A stretch of DNA of 64,000 bases, from NCBI RefSeq assembly GCF_000718005.1, contig NZ_JODV01000020.1; one strand, 5' to 3'. The position numbers were made by a program, and so were the translations under genes. The notes under the pieces are model-generated. The model made no database searches and was not told where the DNA came from. It worked only from the letters and a program-made list of their open reading frames with translations. This DNA is from Actinoalloteichus_B caeruleus (GTDB lineage: Bacteria; Actinomycetota; Actinomycetes; Mycobacteriales; Pseudonocardiaceae). The stretch's first letter is position 1; each line of letters opens with the position of its first letter. Positions 8,428 to 18,057 of this stretch are shown here, piece after piece.

Positions 8428-9060
8428 TCAGCGGCGGACGACCTCCACCCCGCCGTCCCGGCGAGCCCACCGCAGCTCGGTGAGCGTGGACACCACCAGG
8501 TCGGCGGGCAGCGCACCCACGTCCGGGTTGGTGCCCACGCCCACGCTCCGCATCCCAGCCGCCCGCGCCGCCGCCACCCCGGCCGCCGCGTCCTCCACCA
8601 CGAGGCAGTCCTCCGCCGGCACGCCCAGCAGCCGCGAGGCCGTGAGGTAGGGCTCCGGGTCAGGTTTGCCCCTGGTCACGTCGTCGGCGGTCACCAGGAC
8701 GCGCGGGGCCCGCAGCCCCGCCGCCGCCAGTCGCTTCCCGGCCAGCGCGCGACCCGCCGAGGTGACGATCGCCGCCCGGTCACCACCGCCCGCCGCGAGC
8801 ACCTCGGCGGCCCCGGGGAGGGCGACGACATCGTCGAGGTCGGCGAGCTCCAGCTCGTCCAGCCGCTCCAGCGCCGGGGCGACGCGCTCGGGGGGCAACA
8901 CGGCGGCCACCGCGTCGGCCGAACGCAGTCCGTGGAGATCGGCCAGTCCGGTCGGGTCCACGCCGTGTTCCTGGCACCAGCGCTTCCAGCACCGGTCGAC
9001 GGCCGGGGTCGAGTCGACGAGGGTCCCGTCCAGGTCGAGGAGAAGCGCCCGCACGAACAT
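8428..9060 (-). CDS. HAD-superfamily phosphatase (GPP/beta-phosphoglucomutase-like)
   Basis: 210 aa. HAD motif I DLDGTLVDS (9-17, nucleophile Asp9), a helical cap, motif II TSAG, motif III Lys in GKPDPEPYL and motif IV VVEDAAAGVAAA. The small helical cap between motif I and II and the PxPE(P/L)YL context fit subfamily IA sugar-phosphate or glycerol-3-phosphate phosphatases. Substrate undetermined. The ATG at 9060 opens directly with the phosphatase domain, leaving no leader. No operon partner is evident. Confidence 0.85.
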   Translation of the reverse strand: MFVRALLLDLDGTLVDSTPAVDRCWKRWCQEHGVDPTGLADLHGLRSADAVAAVLPPERVAPALERLDELELADLDDVVALPGAAEVLAAGGGDRAAIVTSAGRALAGKRLAAAGLRAPRVLVTADDVTRGKPDPEPYLTASRLLGVPAEDCLVVEDAAAGVAAARAAGMRSVGVGTNPDVGALPADLVVSTLTELRWARRDGGVEVVRR

Positions 9061-9740
9061 CGCTCGACGGTAGCCGAGTAGGCCAGGGCCGGGGAATCCA
9101 CGGGGATCGCCCGCCCAGCGGCCCGGGCGGGTGGCTGCCGGGCACCGGGCCGGCGTCGAGGGGCGGCCCGGGTCGGTCGCCGACGGACCCGGCCGGCGGC
9201 CGACACGCCCGGTCGGCTCTGGGCACGCGGGGAGGACGGACCCGGGGGCCTGCCGGGCGGAGTCCGAGCGCCCCGCACCTCACGGCCCCGGGGCGGCCGG
9301 TTGCTCAGGTCCTGTCGAACCGCACGGAGCGGTCGTCCACCCCCCAGCCACGAGGGGCGGCGCGCCCCCGCCGACCCAGGGGCCCGCCGAGCGGCGCGGG
9401 GCCGTGACCTGGCCGCTGCCCGGACCGGGACCCGGTATTCCACCGGTGTCCCCCGCGCTCCACCGCCACCGGCTGACGCCGGCGGGCGGCCCGACCGCCG
9501 AGACCCTGCCCGGACGCCCCGGCCGAGGGCGGGCGACCCCGCCCGGCCCCGCACCACCGGAGGGCGGGCGACGAGCGGGGCAGCCGTGCCCGCCCCCGCC
9601 GGACCGCGCTGTTGCCGGCCCGCGTGACCTCGGCGAAGGTGGGGGGACCCGGAACCACGAGCCGCCGCGCGGGCTGGCGCCTGGGCCGTGCCAGGACGGC
9701 TGGGAGCCCTCCACGCCGGTGACAGGACGGAGGTGCCGCG
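9061..9740. other. Intergenic region of 680 bp without supported gene
   Basis: Very GC- and CCG/CGG-rich. All long frames here are Pro/Gly/Arg-rich compositional artefacts lacking domains. The only functional signal seen is GGAGG at 9729-9733, the poxB ribosome site. Confidence 0.5.
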
Positions 9741-11483
9741 ATGGCCAGGAACACGGTGGCCGACCAGCTCGTGGAGATCCTGCGCGAGGTCGGCGTGGAA
9801 CGCGTCTACGGGGTGGTGGGCGACAGCCTGAACCCGGTGGTCGACGGGATCCGCCGTCGGCGGGGCATCGAGTGGACGCAGGTCCGCCACGAGGAGTCCG
9901 GGGCCTTCGCGGCCTCGGCGGAGGCGCAGGTCACCGGTCGGCTGGCGGTGTGCGCGGGCAGCTGCGGGCCGGGCAACCTGCACCTCATCAACGGGCTCTA
10001 CGACGCCCACCGCAGCATGGCCCCGGTCCTGGCCATCGCCTCGCACATCCCCACCAGCGAGATCGGCACCGGCTACTTCCAGGAGACCCACCCCGACCGG
10101 CTGTTCGTCGAGTGCAGCCACTACTGCGAGATGGTCACCGATCCCGAGCAGCTGGCCAGGGTCACCCGCATCGCGATCCAGCACGCGGTGGGCCGAGGTG
10201 GGGTCGCCGTCATCATCCTTCCCGGTGATGTCGCGGGCTTGGCCGCCTCGAAGCAGCCCGTCGGGCACGCCCTGGTCACCGAGCGGCCGAAGGTCCGCCC
10301 GGGGCCGGACGAGCTGGCCAGGCTCGCCGAGCTGCTGAACGACGCCAGCCGGGTCACCCTCTTCTGCGGGCGGGGCACCCAGGGCGCGCACGACCTCGTC
10401 ATGCGGTTGGCGGAGCGGGTGAAGGCACCCGTCGGCCACGCCCTGCGCGGCAAGGAGTGGATCCAGTACGACAACCCCTTCGACGTGGGCATGAGCGGGC
10501 TGCTGGGGTACGGCGCCTGCTACGAGGCCATGCACGAGGCCGAGCTGCTGGTGCTCCTGGGCACCGACTTCCCCTACCCGGCGTTCCTGCCGGACGGGGT
10601 GCGGATCGTGCAGGTCGACCACCGGGCCGAGCAGCTCGGCCGGCGGGCGCCGCTGGCGCTCGGGGTCTGGGGCTCGGTGTCGGAGACCATCGAACAGGTG
10701 CTCCCGATGGTGGCCGAGAAGCACGACCGGACGTTCCTGGACAACGCGCTGCGCAAGCACGCCGCCGCCCTGGAGCGGGTGGTCGGGGCGTACACGCAGG
10801 ACGTGGAGCACCACCTGCCGATCCACCCCGAGTACGCGGCGTCCGTGCTGGACGAGGAGGCCTCGGATGACGCGGTGTTCACCGTGGACACCGGGATGTG
10901 CAACGTGTGGGCCGCCCGCTACCTCAGCCCGAACGGTCGCCGCCGCCTGTTGGGCTCCTTCAGCCACGGGTCGATGGCCAACGCGGTGCCCCAGGCGATC
11001 GGGGCGGCGCTCGCCCAACCCGGACGGCAGGTGGTGGCGATGGCCGGTGACGGCGGCTTCTCGATGCTGTTGGGCGAACTGCTCACGCTGGTCGCCGCGG
11101 ACCTGCCGGTGAAGGTCGTCCTGTTCAACAACTCGTCGCTGGGCATGGTCAAACTCGAGATGCTCGTGGCCGGACTGCCCGAACACGGCACGGCGACCCA
11201 GCACACCGACTACGCCGCGATCGCCAGGGCGGCCGGTGCGCACGGGGTGCGCGTCGAGCGACCGACCGACCTGCGGGCGGCGTTGCGGGAGGCCTTCGAC
11301 CGTCCCGGCCCCGCCGTGGTGGACGTGGTGACCGACCCGAACGCGCTGTCCATGCCCCCGAGGATCACCGCGGAGCAGGTGTCCGGGTTCGCCCTGTCGA
11401 TGGGACGCACGGTGCTGGCCGGCGGTGTCGGCCGGATGATCCAGCTCGCCAGGAGCAACCTGCGGAACATCCCCCGCCCCTGA
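9741..11483 (+). CDS. poxB: Thiamine-diphosphate pyruvate oxidase / pyruvate:quinone dehydrogenase
   Basis: 580 aa. PoxB layout: N-terminal pyrimidine-binding domain (GVVGDSLNPVVDGIRR and RHEESGAFAASAEAQ with the catalytic Glu), SCGPGNLHLINGLYDAH, a central FAD domain, and the C-terminal pyrophosphate-binding domain with AMAGDGGFSMLLGELLT...FNNSSLGMV. The enzyme decarboxylates pyruvate to acetate and CO2, passing electrons through FAD to membrane quinone at the inner membrane face. Length and the GYFQETHP segment match PoxB rather than acetolactate synthase. GGAGG is seven bases before the ATG. It is followed by a sugar transporter on the same strand. Confidence 0.9.
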   Translation: MARNTVADQLVEILREVGVERVYGVVGDSLNPVVDGIRRRRGIEWTQVRHEESGAFAASAEAQVTGRLAVCAGSCGPGNLHLINGLYDAHRSMAPVLAIASHIPTSEIGTGYFQETHPDRLFVECSHYCEMVTDPEQLARVTRIAIQHAVGRGGVAVIILPGDVAGLAASKQPVGHALVTERPKVRPGPDELARLAELLNDASRVTLFCGRGTQGAHDLVMRLAERVKAPVGHALRGKEWIQYDNPFDVGMSGLLGYGACYEAMHEAELLVLLGTDFPYPAFLPDGVRIVQVDHRAEQLGRRAPLALGVWGSVSETIEQVLPMVAEKHDRTFLDNALRKHAAALERVVGAYTQDVEHHLPIHPEYAASVLDEEASDDAVFTVDTGMCNVWAARYLSPNGRRRLLGSFSHGSMANAVPQAIGAALAQPGRQVVAMAGDGGFSMLLGELLTLVAADLPVKVVLFNNSSLGMVKLEMLVAGLPEHGTATQHTDYAAIARAAGAHGVRVERPTDLRAALREAFDRPGPAVVDVVTDPNALSMPPRITAEQVSGFALSMGRTVLAGGVGRMIQLARSNLRNIPRP

Positions 11484-11661
11484 ACTGACCGGGTCTCCGC
11501 CCCACCCAGCGGGTCGTCCTGGCCGGAGGTGGCGCGGACCGGTGGCGGGACCCCTGGTCGGGGGTCTGATCGACTTCCGGGGTGTGGAAACGCGCGGTGG
11601 CGGGTAACGAGGGCTACAGACAGGACCGTTCCGCCGACCGAAACGCTGGGGGACACACCGG

Positions 11662-13083
11662 ATGGTGGCAGGAGGTACCGGCCAGGGCGCCGGTCACACA
11701 TCGCAGGAGAACCTCGCCTACGTGGTGTTGATCGCCGGTGCCGCCGCGATGGGCGGTTTCCTGTTCGGCTACGACACGTCGGTGATCAACGGCGCCGTGG
11801 ACGCGATCCAGGACCGGTTCGAGGTCAGTTCGCTGCTCGTGGGGTTCACGGTGTCCTCCGCCCTGTTGGGGTCGGCCTTGGGTGCGTGGGTCGCCGGCGG
11901 CCTCGCTGACCGGCACGGCCGGATCCGGGTGATGCAGCTCGCCGCGATCCTGTTCGCGGTGAGCGCGGTGGGTTCCGCCCTGCCCTTCACGGTCTGGGAC
12001 CTGACGGTGTGGCGCCTGCTCGGTGGCGTCGCGATCGGCATCGCCTCGGTGATCGCGCCGACCTACATCGCCGAGATAGCGCCGGCCGCCTACCGGGGCC
12101 GCCTGGGTTCGATGCAGCAGTTGGCGATCGTGCTGGGCATCGCCGCCTCGCAGCTGGTGAACTACGCGATCGCGGCGGCTGCCGGTGGGGCCCGTGGCGA
12201 ACTGGGGCCGTTGGAGGCGTGGCAGTGGATGCTCGGGGTGGAACTGGCTCCGGCGTTGCTCTACCTCCTGCTGACCCTGACGATCCCGGAAAGCCCCCGG
12301 TTCCTGGTGCGCACGGGGCGCGTGGGCCGGGCACGCCGAATCCTGGCCAGGGTGGAGGGCGCGGACGAGTCGACGGTGGACGACCGGATCGAGGAGATCC
12401 GGTCCGCTCTCGGTTCGGAACGTCGACCCACCCCGCGCGACCTCACCGGCGGCCGCTTCGGCCTGTTGCCCATCGTCTGGATCGGGATGGGGTTGTCCGC
12501 CTTCCAGCAGCTGGTCGGCATCAACGTGATCTTCTACTACTCGGCGTCGCTGTGGCAGTCGGTGGGGATCGAGGAGAGCGACTCGCTGCTGCTCAGCCTG
12601 TTCACGTCGATCGTGAACATCGTCGGGACCTTCGTCGCCATCGCCCTGGTGGACCGGGTGGGCCGCAAGCCGCTCCTGCTGGTCGGGTCGGCGGGGATGA
12701 CGGTGGCCCTGTCGGCGGCGGCCGTCGCGTTCTCGCGGGCCACCGTGGTCGGTGACTCCGCCGAGCTGTCTCCCGGCTGGGGCCTGGTCGCCCTGGTGGC
12801 CGCCAGTTCCTTCGTGCTCTTCTTCTCGCTGTCCTGGGGCGTGATGGTGTGGGTGCTGCTCGGGGAGATGTTCCCGCTGCGGATCAGGGCGGCGGCGATG
12901 GCGGTGGCCACGGCCACGCAGTGGATCGCGAACTGGTTGGTGACGGTGACGTTCCCCAGCCTGCGGGACTGGAACCTCGCCGGCACCTACGTGATGTACG
13001 CGGTGTTCGCCGCCCTGTCCTTCGTGTTCGTGCTCCGGTGGGTGCGGGAGACGAAGGGGAAGAAGCTGGAGGAGATGGGCTGA
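11662..13083 (+). CDS. Sugar porter (MFS) proton-sugar symporter
   Basis: 473 aa, 12 predicted membrane helices. Sugar-porter signatures are all present: GGFLFGYDTSVING in helix 1, ADRHGR after helix 2, RLLGGVAIGIASVIAPTYIAEIAP, PESPRFLVRTGR at the end of helix 6, QQLVGINVIFYYS in helix 7 and VDRVGRKPLLL. The closest known types are glucose/xylose/galactose proton symporters (GlcP, XylE). An unusual Ala/Gly-rich insert (AAAAGGARGELGPL) lies between helices 5 and 6. It follows poxB by 178 bp, suggesting joint use in carbohydrate overflow, which is inference. Confidence 0.9.
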   Translation: MVAGGTGQGAGHTSQENLAYVVLIAGAAAMGGFLFGYDTSVINGAVDAIQDRFEVSSLLVGFTVSSALLGSALGAWVAGGLADRHGRIRVMQLAAILFAVSAVGSALPFTVWDLTVWRLLGGVAIGIASVIAPTYIAEIAPAAYRGRLGSMQQLAIVLGIAASQLVNYAIAAAAGGARGELGPLEAWQWMLGVELAPALLYLLLTLTIPESPRFLVRTGRVGRARRILARVEGADESTVDDRIEEIRSALGSERRPTPRDLTGGRFGLLPIVWIGMGLSAFQQLVGINVIFYYSASLWQSVGIEESDSLLLSLFTSIVNIVGTFVAIALVDRVGRKPLLLVGSAGMTVALSAAAVAFSRATVVGDSAELSPGWGLVALVAASSFVLFFSLSWGVMVWVLLGEMFPLRIRAAAMAVATATQWIANWLVTVTFPSLRDWNLAGTYVMYAVFAALSFVFVLRWVRETKGKKLEEMG

Positions 13084-13417
13084 GCCCGGGGGCCGGGACC
13101 GGGTGGCGGAGCCGCCGCCCGCTCGGGCCGCGAGGGCGCTCGCTACCCCGGGAGGCGCGGCGGGCGAGCCCGGTGTGACCGGCCGGGTGCCGCCCGGCCG
13201 CTCGACGCGACGAGCGGAGAGCCGGCGCGGGGCGGTGCGCCGGCGGTGGGCGGTGCGACGGGCGTCTCCGGTGCGGACCCAGCCCACCGGCGTGGTGGGG
13301 CCACCAGGAGGGGACGACCCGGCCCGGGGAGAGGAGCGGCCCACCCGGCGGAGGTCGGAGCCTGTGGGCCGCTCCTCTGGGGGTGGTGCCGTCGGCGGGC
13401 GCCAACGGCTCAGCGGG
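13084..13417. other. Convergent intergenic region holding a terminator
   Basis: No gene is seen between the ends of the sugar porter and the acyl-CoA dehydrogenase. The notable element is the hairpin at 13330-13378. Confidence 0.5.
13330..13378. terminator. 14-bp hairpin between convergent genes
   Basis: Perfect 14-bp arms (13330-13343 and 13365-13378), 21-nt loop. It separates the sugar porter from the leftward acyl-CoA dehydrogenase and can act in both directions. Confidence 0.7.
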
Positions 13418-15262
13418 TCAGAAGGCCTCCTCGGGGACGTCCATCAGCGAGTTGTCGGTGGCCGACAGGACCTGGCGCCGCGCGGACAGCTCGGGGAGGA
13501 CGTTCCTGGCGAAGAACGAGGCGACGGCCAGCTTCCCCTCGTAGAAGGCGCGGTCCCGGGGGGTGACCTCGCCGTCCAGGGCCGTCGACGCGACCTCGGC
13601 CTGGCGCAGCAGCATCCACCCGATCAGCAGGTCGCCGGCGCTCAGCAGGAGTCGGACGTTGTTCTGCCCGACCTTGTAGAGGTTGCGCTGGTCCTCCTGC
13701 GAGGAGGTCAGGAACCCGACCATCGAGCCGAGCATGCCCTGGAAGTCCTCCATGGCCTGCGCGAGCAGCGCGCGCTCCTCCTTGAGCCGGCCGTTGCCGC
13801 CCTCGGAGTTGAGGAAGTTCTGCACCTCGGTGGCGACGTGGGCGAGCGCCTGGCCCTTGTCCCGGATGATCTTCCGGAAGAAGAAGTCCATCGACTGGAT
13901 CGCGGTGGTGCCCTCGTAGAGGCTGTCGATCTTGGCGTCCCGCAGGTACTGCTCGATGGGGTAGTCGCTGAGGTACCCGGACCCGCCCAGCGTCTGGAGC
14001 GAGAGCGTCAGCATCTCGAACGCCCGCTCCGACCCGACACCCTTGACGATCGGGAGCAGCAGGTCGTTGACGCGGGCCGCCAGCGACACGTCCTCCCCGG
14101 TGGCACGGCCGTGGGCGATCTGGTCCTGGAAGTGGGCCGTGTACAGGTACACCGCCCGCAGGCCCTCGGTGTAGGCCTTCTGGAGCATGAGGATGCGCCG
14201 CACGTCGGGGTGCCGCGTGATGGGTACCCGGGGGGCGGTCTTGTCGGTCATCTGGGTGAGGTCGGCGCCCTGGACCCGCTCCTTGGCGTACTCGAGCGCG
14301 TTCAGGTAACCGGTGGAGAGGGTCGCGATGGCCTTCGTGCCCACCATCATCCTGGCGTACTCGATGACCTGGAACATCTGGGCGATGCCGTCGTGGACCT
14401 CGCCGAGCAGCCAGCCCTTCGCCGGCACGCCGTGCTGCCCGAGGGAGAGTTCGCAGGTCGCCGAGACGTTGAGGCCGAGCTTGTGCTCGACGCCGCTGAC
14501 GAAGGCCCCGTTGCGCTCGCCGGGCTCACCCGTCCCGGAGTCGAAGAGGAACTTGGGCACCAGGAAGAGGCTGAGCCCCTTCGTGCCCGGCTTCGTCTCG
14601 ACTCCCGGGCCCTCCGGGCGGGCGAGGACCAGGTGCATGATGTTCTCGGTCATGTCCTGGTCACCGGAGGTGATGAACCGCTTCACCCCGTCCAGGTGCC
14701 AGGAGCCGTCCTCCTGGCGGATGGCGCGGGTGCGACCGGCACCGACGTCGGAGCCGGCGTCCGGCTCGGTGAGCACCATCGTGGCGCCCCAGCCCCGGTC
14801 CAGCATCAGTTGTGCCCAGTGGCGCTGTTCCTCGGTCCCGTTCTCCCAGAGGACGGACGCGAAGTTGGGGCCGGCCATGTACATGTACACGGCCGGGTTC
14901 GCGCCCAGGATGAGTTCGCTGGCGGCCCACTGGACCGACGGGGGGATCCCGTAGCCGCCCATCTCGTTGGGCAGGCTCAGCCGGTACCACTCGCCGTCCC
15001 ACAGTGCCCGGAAGGAGCGTTTGAACTCCTCGGGGAGGGTCACGGAGTGGGTGGCCGGGTCGAAGGTGGTGCCTTCCCGGTCCCCCACGGCGAACGAGTC
15101 GGCGAGCGGGCCGACGGCGAGGTTGTTCAGTTCCTCGAGGACGCCTCGGCTCGTCTCCTCGTCCGCCTCGGCGAAGGGGCCGGTGCCCAGCAGCCGCTGC
15201 ACCCCGAACACCTCGAAGAGGTTGAACTCCAGATCCCGGACGTTGCTCTTGTAGTGACCCAT
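13418..15262 (-). CDS. Long-form acyl-CoA dehydrogenase
   Basis: 614 aa, the length of the large actinobacterial FadE/DmdC-like acyl-CoA dehydrogenases. It has the N-terminal MGHYKSNVRDLEFNLFEVF extension, flavin/substrate segment MVLTEPDAGSDVGA, DGVKRFITSGD, and the helical domain with TLGGSGYLSDYPIEQYLRDA and SLYEGTTAIQ, which precedes the usual catalytic region. It oxidises acyl-CoA thioesters using FAD and passes electrons to ETF; chain length cannot be told. The start at ATG 15262 opens the conserved N-terminus. A longer frame from 15412 would run through the operators at 15307-15344. Probably repressed by an unlinked TetR-type regulator. Confidence 0.9.
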   Translation of the reverse strand: MGHYKSNVRDLEFNLFEVFGVQRLLGTGPFAEADEETSRGVLEELNNLAVGPLADSFAVGDREGTTFDPATHSVTLPEEFKRSFRALWDGEWYRLSLPNEMGGYGIPPSVQWAASELILGANPAVYMYMAGPNFASVLWENGTEEQRHWAQLMLDRGWGATMVLTEPDAGSDVGAGRTRAIRQEDGSWHLDGVKRFITSGDQDMTENIMHLVLARPEGPGVETKPGTKGLSLFLVPKFLFDSGTGEPGERNGAFVSGVEHKLGLNVSATCELSLGQHGVPAKGWLLGEVHDGIAQMFQVIEYARMMVGTKAIATLSTGYLNALEYAKERVQGADLTQMTDKTAPRVPITRHPDVRRILMLQKAYTEGLRAVYLYTAHFQDQIAHGRATGEDVSLAARVNDLLLPIVKGVGSERAFEMLTLSLQTLGGSGYLSDYPIEQYLRDAKIDSLYEGTTAIQSMDFFFRKIIRDKGQALAHVATEVQNFLNSEGGNGRLKEERALLAQAMEDFQGMLGSMVGFLTSSQEDQRNLYKVGQNNVRLLLSAGDLLIGWMLLRQAEVASTALDGEVTPRDRAFYEGKLAVASFFARNVLPELSARRQVLSATDNSLMDVPEEAF

Positions 15263-15306
15263 GCCCTTGCTCCCGGTCTCAGGCGGTGCTGGTCGGGCAG
15301 GCACTC

Positions 15307-15344
15307 CTACCCGTCGGTAACAACAGCTTATTACCCGTCGGTAA
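15307..15344 (-). promoter_or_regulatory. Tandem palindromic operators flanking the acyl-CoA dehydrogenase promoter
   Basis: Two copies of TACCCGTCGGTAACA (15308-15322 and 15332-15346) lie 24 bp apart; each is a palindrome of the form TTACC-N4-GGTAA (perfect at 15331-15344). On the minus strand a -10-like TAATAA (15333-15328) lies between and overlapping them. This is the arrangement of a TetR-family site blocking the promoter of a beta-oxidation gene. No TetR gene is adjacent. Confidence 0.7.
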
Positions 15345-15454
15345 CACGGGCAAGCGTCGAGTCGATCACGACTGGCTGGCGACCCTCGGGGTATGCACCC
15401 AGTCGGGCACACTTCTACTCACCTGTTCAGGTGTCCAACGGGAGATTCGACGCA

Positions 15455-16597
15455 ATGAGTGAGAGCGACAGAGCCCTCTACTACCTCATCGGGACTACCG
15501 GCTTCCCGAACTACGGCGACGAGATGATCGCCGCTGCCTGGCTGCGACACCTCCGGCAGGTCGCGCCGGACGCCGATGTCTGGCTCGACTGCCCCAGCCC
15601 CGGGCCGGCCCAGGTGCTCCTCGGCCACCTGCACCCCAGGGCCCGCTTCACCGACACCCTGTGGCGGTTGTGCTGGGAGGCGCCCAGCGAGGAGCCGTGG
15701 CAGGTGAACGAGTTCGCCCAGCGCGCCGTCAACGACCCGGGCATGGCTCCCCGCTGGGCCTCGGGCATCCAGCTGGCGCACCGGGCGGACGTCCTGCACA
15801 TCATCGGCGGCGGCTACGTCAACGGCGTGTGGCCACGCCACGTCGGCCTGCTCGCCGGGATGGTCTCGGTCGCCCGCCGGTCCGGTGCCCGCACCGCGAT
15901 GACCGGAGTGGGCCTGTGGCCGGCACCCGAACACGGGGAGACGCTGATCCGCGAGCTGGCCACCCGGTTCGACGTGGTCGACGTCCGCGACGCGCCCTCC
16001 GCCCGGTTGCTCGAGAAGACGTGCGCGGTCAGCCACACGTGCGACGACCTGTTCTTCGACCTCGGCCCCCACCTCTACCGGACCGACGACGAGCTGCGCG
16101 AGTTCATGGTCTGCGTCCAGTCCGACCTCCTCAGGGTCAGCGTGCCCGCGCTCGCCGCGTTCGTCACCGAGACCCTGCGCGCCTGGGACGTCCCGCCGGA
16201 CCGGCTCGGGTTCGTGGAGTGCATCCCGCGGGTGGACCGCGACGTCTTCGCCCTGGTCGAGTCCGAGTTCCCTGGCGTGCGGATGTACCCGCTGGCGGAG
16301 GTGCTCGACCACGGGATGCCGGCCGCCGCCGGGCAGACCTGGTTGTCGACCCGGTTCCACCCCCACCTGGTCGGCGCGGCCGTGGGCGCCAACGGTGTCG
16401 CGGTGAGCATCAACCCCGACTACTACGCCACCAAGCACCGCTCGCTGACCGACCTGGGCAGCGGGTGGACGCTGGTCGAGGACCTCGACGAGATCCCCAC
16501 CCGACCGGTGCACGGCGGGTACAGCCCCGAGTCCCTCGCCGAGTACCGGGCCGCGAAGCGCCGGGTCGCCGACCGGATCTACCCGTACCGGCGCTGA
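15455..16597 (+). CDS. Polysaccharide pyruvyltransferase-family protein
   Basis: 380 aa. The N-terminus LYYLIGTTGFPNYGDEMIAAAWLRHL and the later IIGGGYVNGVWPRHV, SGARTAMTGVGLWP, TRFDVVDVRDAPSARLL and STRFHPHLVGAAVG segments follow the PF04230 fold, which transfers pyruvate from phosphoenolpyruvate to sugars in surface polysaccharides. Some family members have other acceptors or activities, so the substrate is open. ATG 15455 has GGGAG ten bases upstream. The divergent neighbour is the acyl-CoA dehydrogenase. No other glycan genes are adjacent, which is unusual for a polysaccharide modifier. Confidence 0.8.
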   Translation: MSESDRALYYLIGTTGFPNYGDEMIAAAWLRHLRQVAPDADVWLDCPSPGPAQVLLGHLHPRARFTDTLWRLCWEAPSEEPWQVNEFAQRAVNDPGMAPRWASGIQLAHRADVLHIIGGGYVNGVWPRHVGLLAGMVSVARRSGARTAMTGVGLWPAPEHGETLIRELATRFDVVDVRDAPSARLLEKTCAVSHTCDDLFFDLGPHLYRTDDELREFMVCVQSDLLRVSVPALAAFVTETLRAWDVPPDRLGFVECIPRVDRDVFALVESEFPGVRMYPLAEVLDHGMPAAAGQTWLSTRFHPHLVGAAVGANGVAVSINPDYYATKHRSLTDLGSGWTLVEDLDEIPTRPVHGGYSPESLAEYRAAKRRVADRIYPYRR

Positions 16598-16620
16598 TCC
16601 TCCCCTGCCGTCGGGGACGC

Positions 16621-16645
16621 GGACCGGCTCCCACGGGGCCGGTCC
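16621..16645 (+). terminator. Hairpin downstream of the pyruvyltransferase-family gene
   Basis: Arms GGACCGGC and GCCGGTCC, 9-nt loop, 23 bp after the stop. The arms match the hairpins at 7586 and 32073. Confidence 0.6.
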
Positions 16646-16829
16646 GGGTCGGGACAGCGGGCCGGGGAGCGCGGGTGGCGGCGTGAGCGCCAGGAGCTCC
16701 GCTCGCCGGCGGGGCGCGGTTCCCCGGTGCGTGCCCGCCCTCCCCGCCCCCGCCGGGAACACACCGGAATCCGGCGTGCGGCGGGGGAGCGCCGCGCGGG
16801 AGGAGGGCCCGCCAGCCGGACCCCGGGGG

Positions 16830-18002
16830 TCAGTCCAGGGTGAACGGGTCGTACCGGATGCGGTCCAGAGGCGTTCCCGCCACCAGCATCCTGGAGACGG
16901 TGGCCCGGATCATCGCGGGGGAGCCGCACACCATGACGTCCCGTTCCGACCAGGCCCCGTAGCGGGTGACGACCTCCGCGAGGGTGCCGTGTTCGGTGCC
17001 CTGCCGGGCGGGGCCGGACTCCACGACGGGCACCACGGTGAGCCAGGGGTTGCTCATCGCGAGGTATCGCAGGTTGTCCAGCTCGTAGAGGTCCTCGATG
17101 GTCCGGCCACCGAGGAAGAGGTGCACCCGGGGGTTCGTGCCGTACTGGGCCAGCTCGTCCAGCATCGCGCGCATGGGGGCGAGTCCGGTCCCACCGGCGA
17201 TCATCAGGACGTCGCGACCGTTCTCCCGGTCGACGCCCATCCGGCCCATCGGAGGACCGACCCGCCAGGTGTCACCCACCTGGGTGTGCCCGACGACGGA
17301 ACGGCTGACCCAACCGCCGTGGACCGACCTGATGTGGAACTCGAGGGTCCCGTCCTCGCTGGGCGCGTTGGCCGGGGTCAGGTACCTCCACAGCCGGGGC
17401 CGTTGGGGGACCTCGACGCTGACGTACTGACCGGCGCGGTAGGGGACCGGCTGGTGCGGCTGCACCCGGACCACGGCGAGGTCCCAGCTCAACCGCTGGT
17501 GCTCCACGACCCTGGCGTTCCACCAGGCCGGGTTCTCGTCCGCCTCGGCCGCGTTGTGCATGGTGGTGGCCATCATCGTGTAGGCCTCGGCCCACGCGAG
17601 CTCCACCTCGTCGGTCCACACCGGACCGGCGTACCGCTTGATCGCCGCCAGCAACGCGGTGCCGGTCGCCTCGTAGTGGCTGGCGATCACCCCGAACTTG
17701 CGGTGGTCGCGGCCCAGCTGGCGGAGGAACGGCACCAGGTCGTCCGGCCGGTCGATCATCTGCACCGTGTGCACCAGGGCGCGAAGCAACCTGCTCCGCT
17801 GCACCTCCATGTTGGCGGGAAACAGCTCGCGGGTCTTGGGCGCGAGGCTGAAGAGCATCCCGTAGAAGAACCTCGCCACGTCGTCGGCGTACGGCTCGAC
17901 GGCCGCGTAGCTTTCCCGGATCAGGCGCACGGTGGCGCTGACCCCCGAGGCAGATTCCGGTCGCGAGGGAGGCACGGGGCTAAGCACGGCGTTCGCTGTC
18001 AT
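16830..18002 (-). CDS. Flavohemoglobin-like globin-reductase fusion
   Basis: 390 aa. A globin domain (about 20-150) has Tyr47 at the B10-like position in RFFYGMLF and the proximal His100 in GRDHRKFGV. The reductase part has a ferredoxin-reductase FAD domain with RLWRYLTPAN where Hmp has RQYSLT, then an NAD domain with IAGGTGLAPMRAMLDEL and MVCGSPAMI. Classical Hmp detoxifies NO to nitrate; type II flavohemoglobins such as mycobacterial Rv0385 depart at FAD sites and may use other donors. The altered FAD motif and long N-terminus suggest this atypical class. The start is ATG at 18002. It is divergent from an FMN split-barrel protein. Confidence 0.85.
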   Translation of the reverse strand: MTANAVLSPVPPSRPESASGVSATVRLIRESYAAVEPYADDVARFFYGMLFSLAPKTRELFPANMEVQRSRLLRALVHTVQMIDRPDDLVPFLRQLGRDHRKFGVIASHYEATGTALLAAIKRYAGPVWTDEVELAWAEAYTMMATTMHNAAEADENPAWWNARVVEHQRLSWDLAVVRVQPHQPVPYRAGQYVSVEVPQRPRLWRYLTPANAPSEDGTLEFHIRSVHGGWVSRSVVGHTQVGDTWRVGPPMGRMGVDRENGRDVLMIAGGTGLAPMRAMLDELAQYGTNPRVHLFLGGRTIEDLYELDNLRYLAMSNPWLTVVPVVESGPARQGTEHGTLAEVVTRYGAWSERDVMVCGSPAMIRATVSRMLVAGTPLDRIRYDPFTLD

Positions 18003-18057
18003 AGTCCGGGCGCAGTCTTCTCCACGTCGTTCGGCGCGCCGGGCGTGACGCGCCGTT

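Noticed and set aside
8691..11243. 850-codon open frame opposite poxB
   Set aside because: It is the antisense of poxB; His/Arg/Gly-rich with no domain, a common artefact of GC-rich third positions.
13103..15454. Long upstream extension of the pyruvyltransferase-family gene
   Set aside because: The extension is antisense to the acyl-CoA dehydrogenase; the family start and ribosome site are at 15455.
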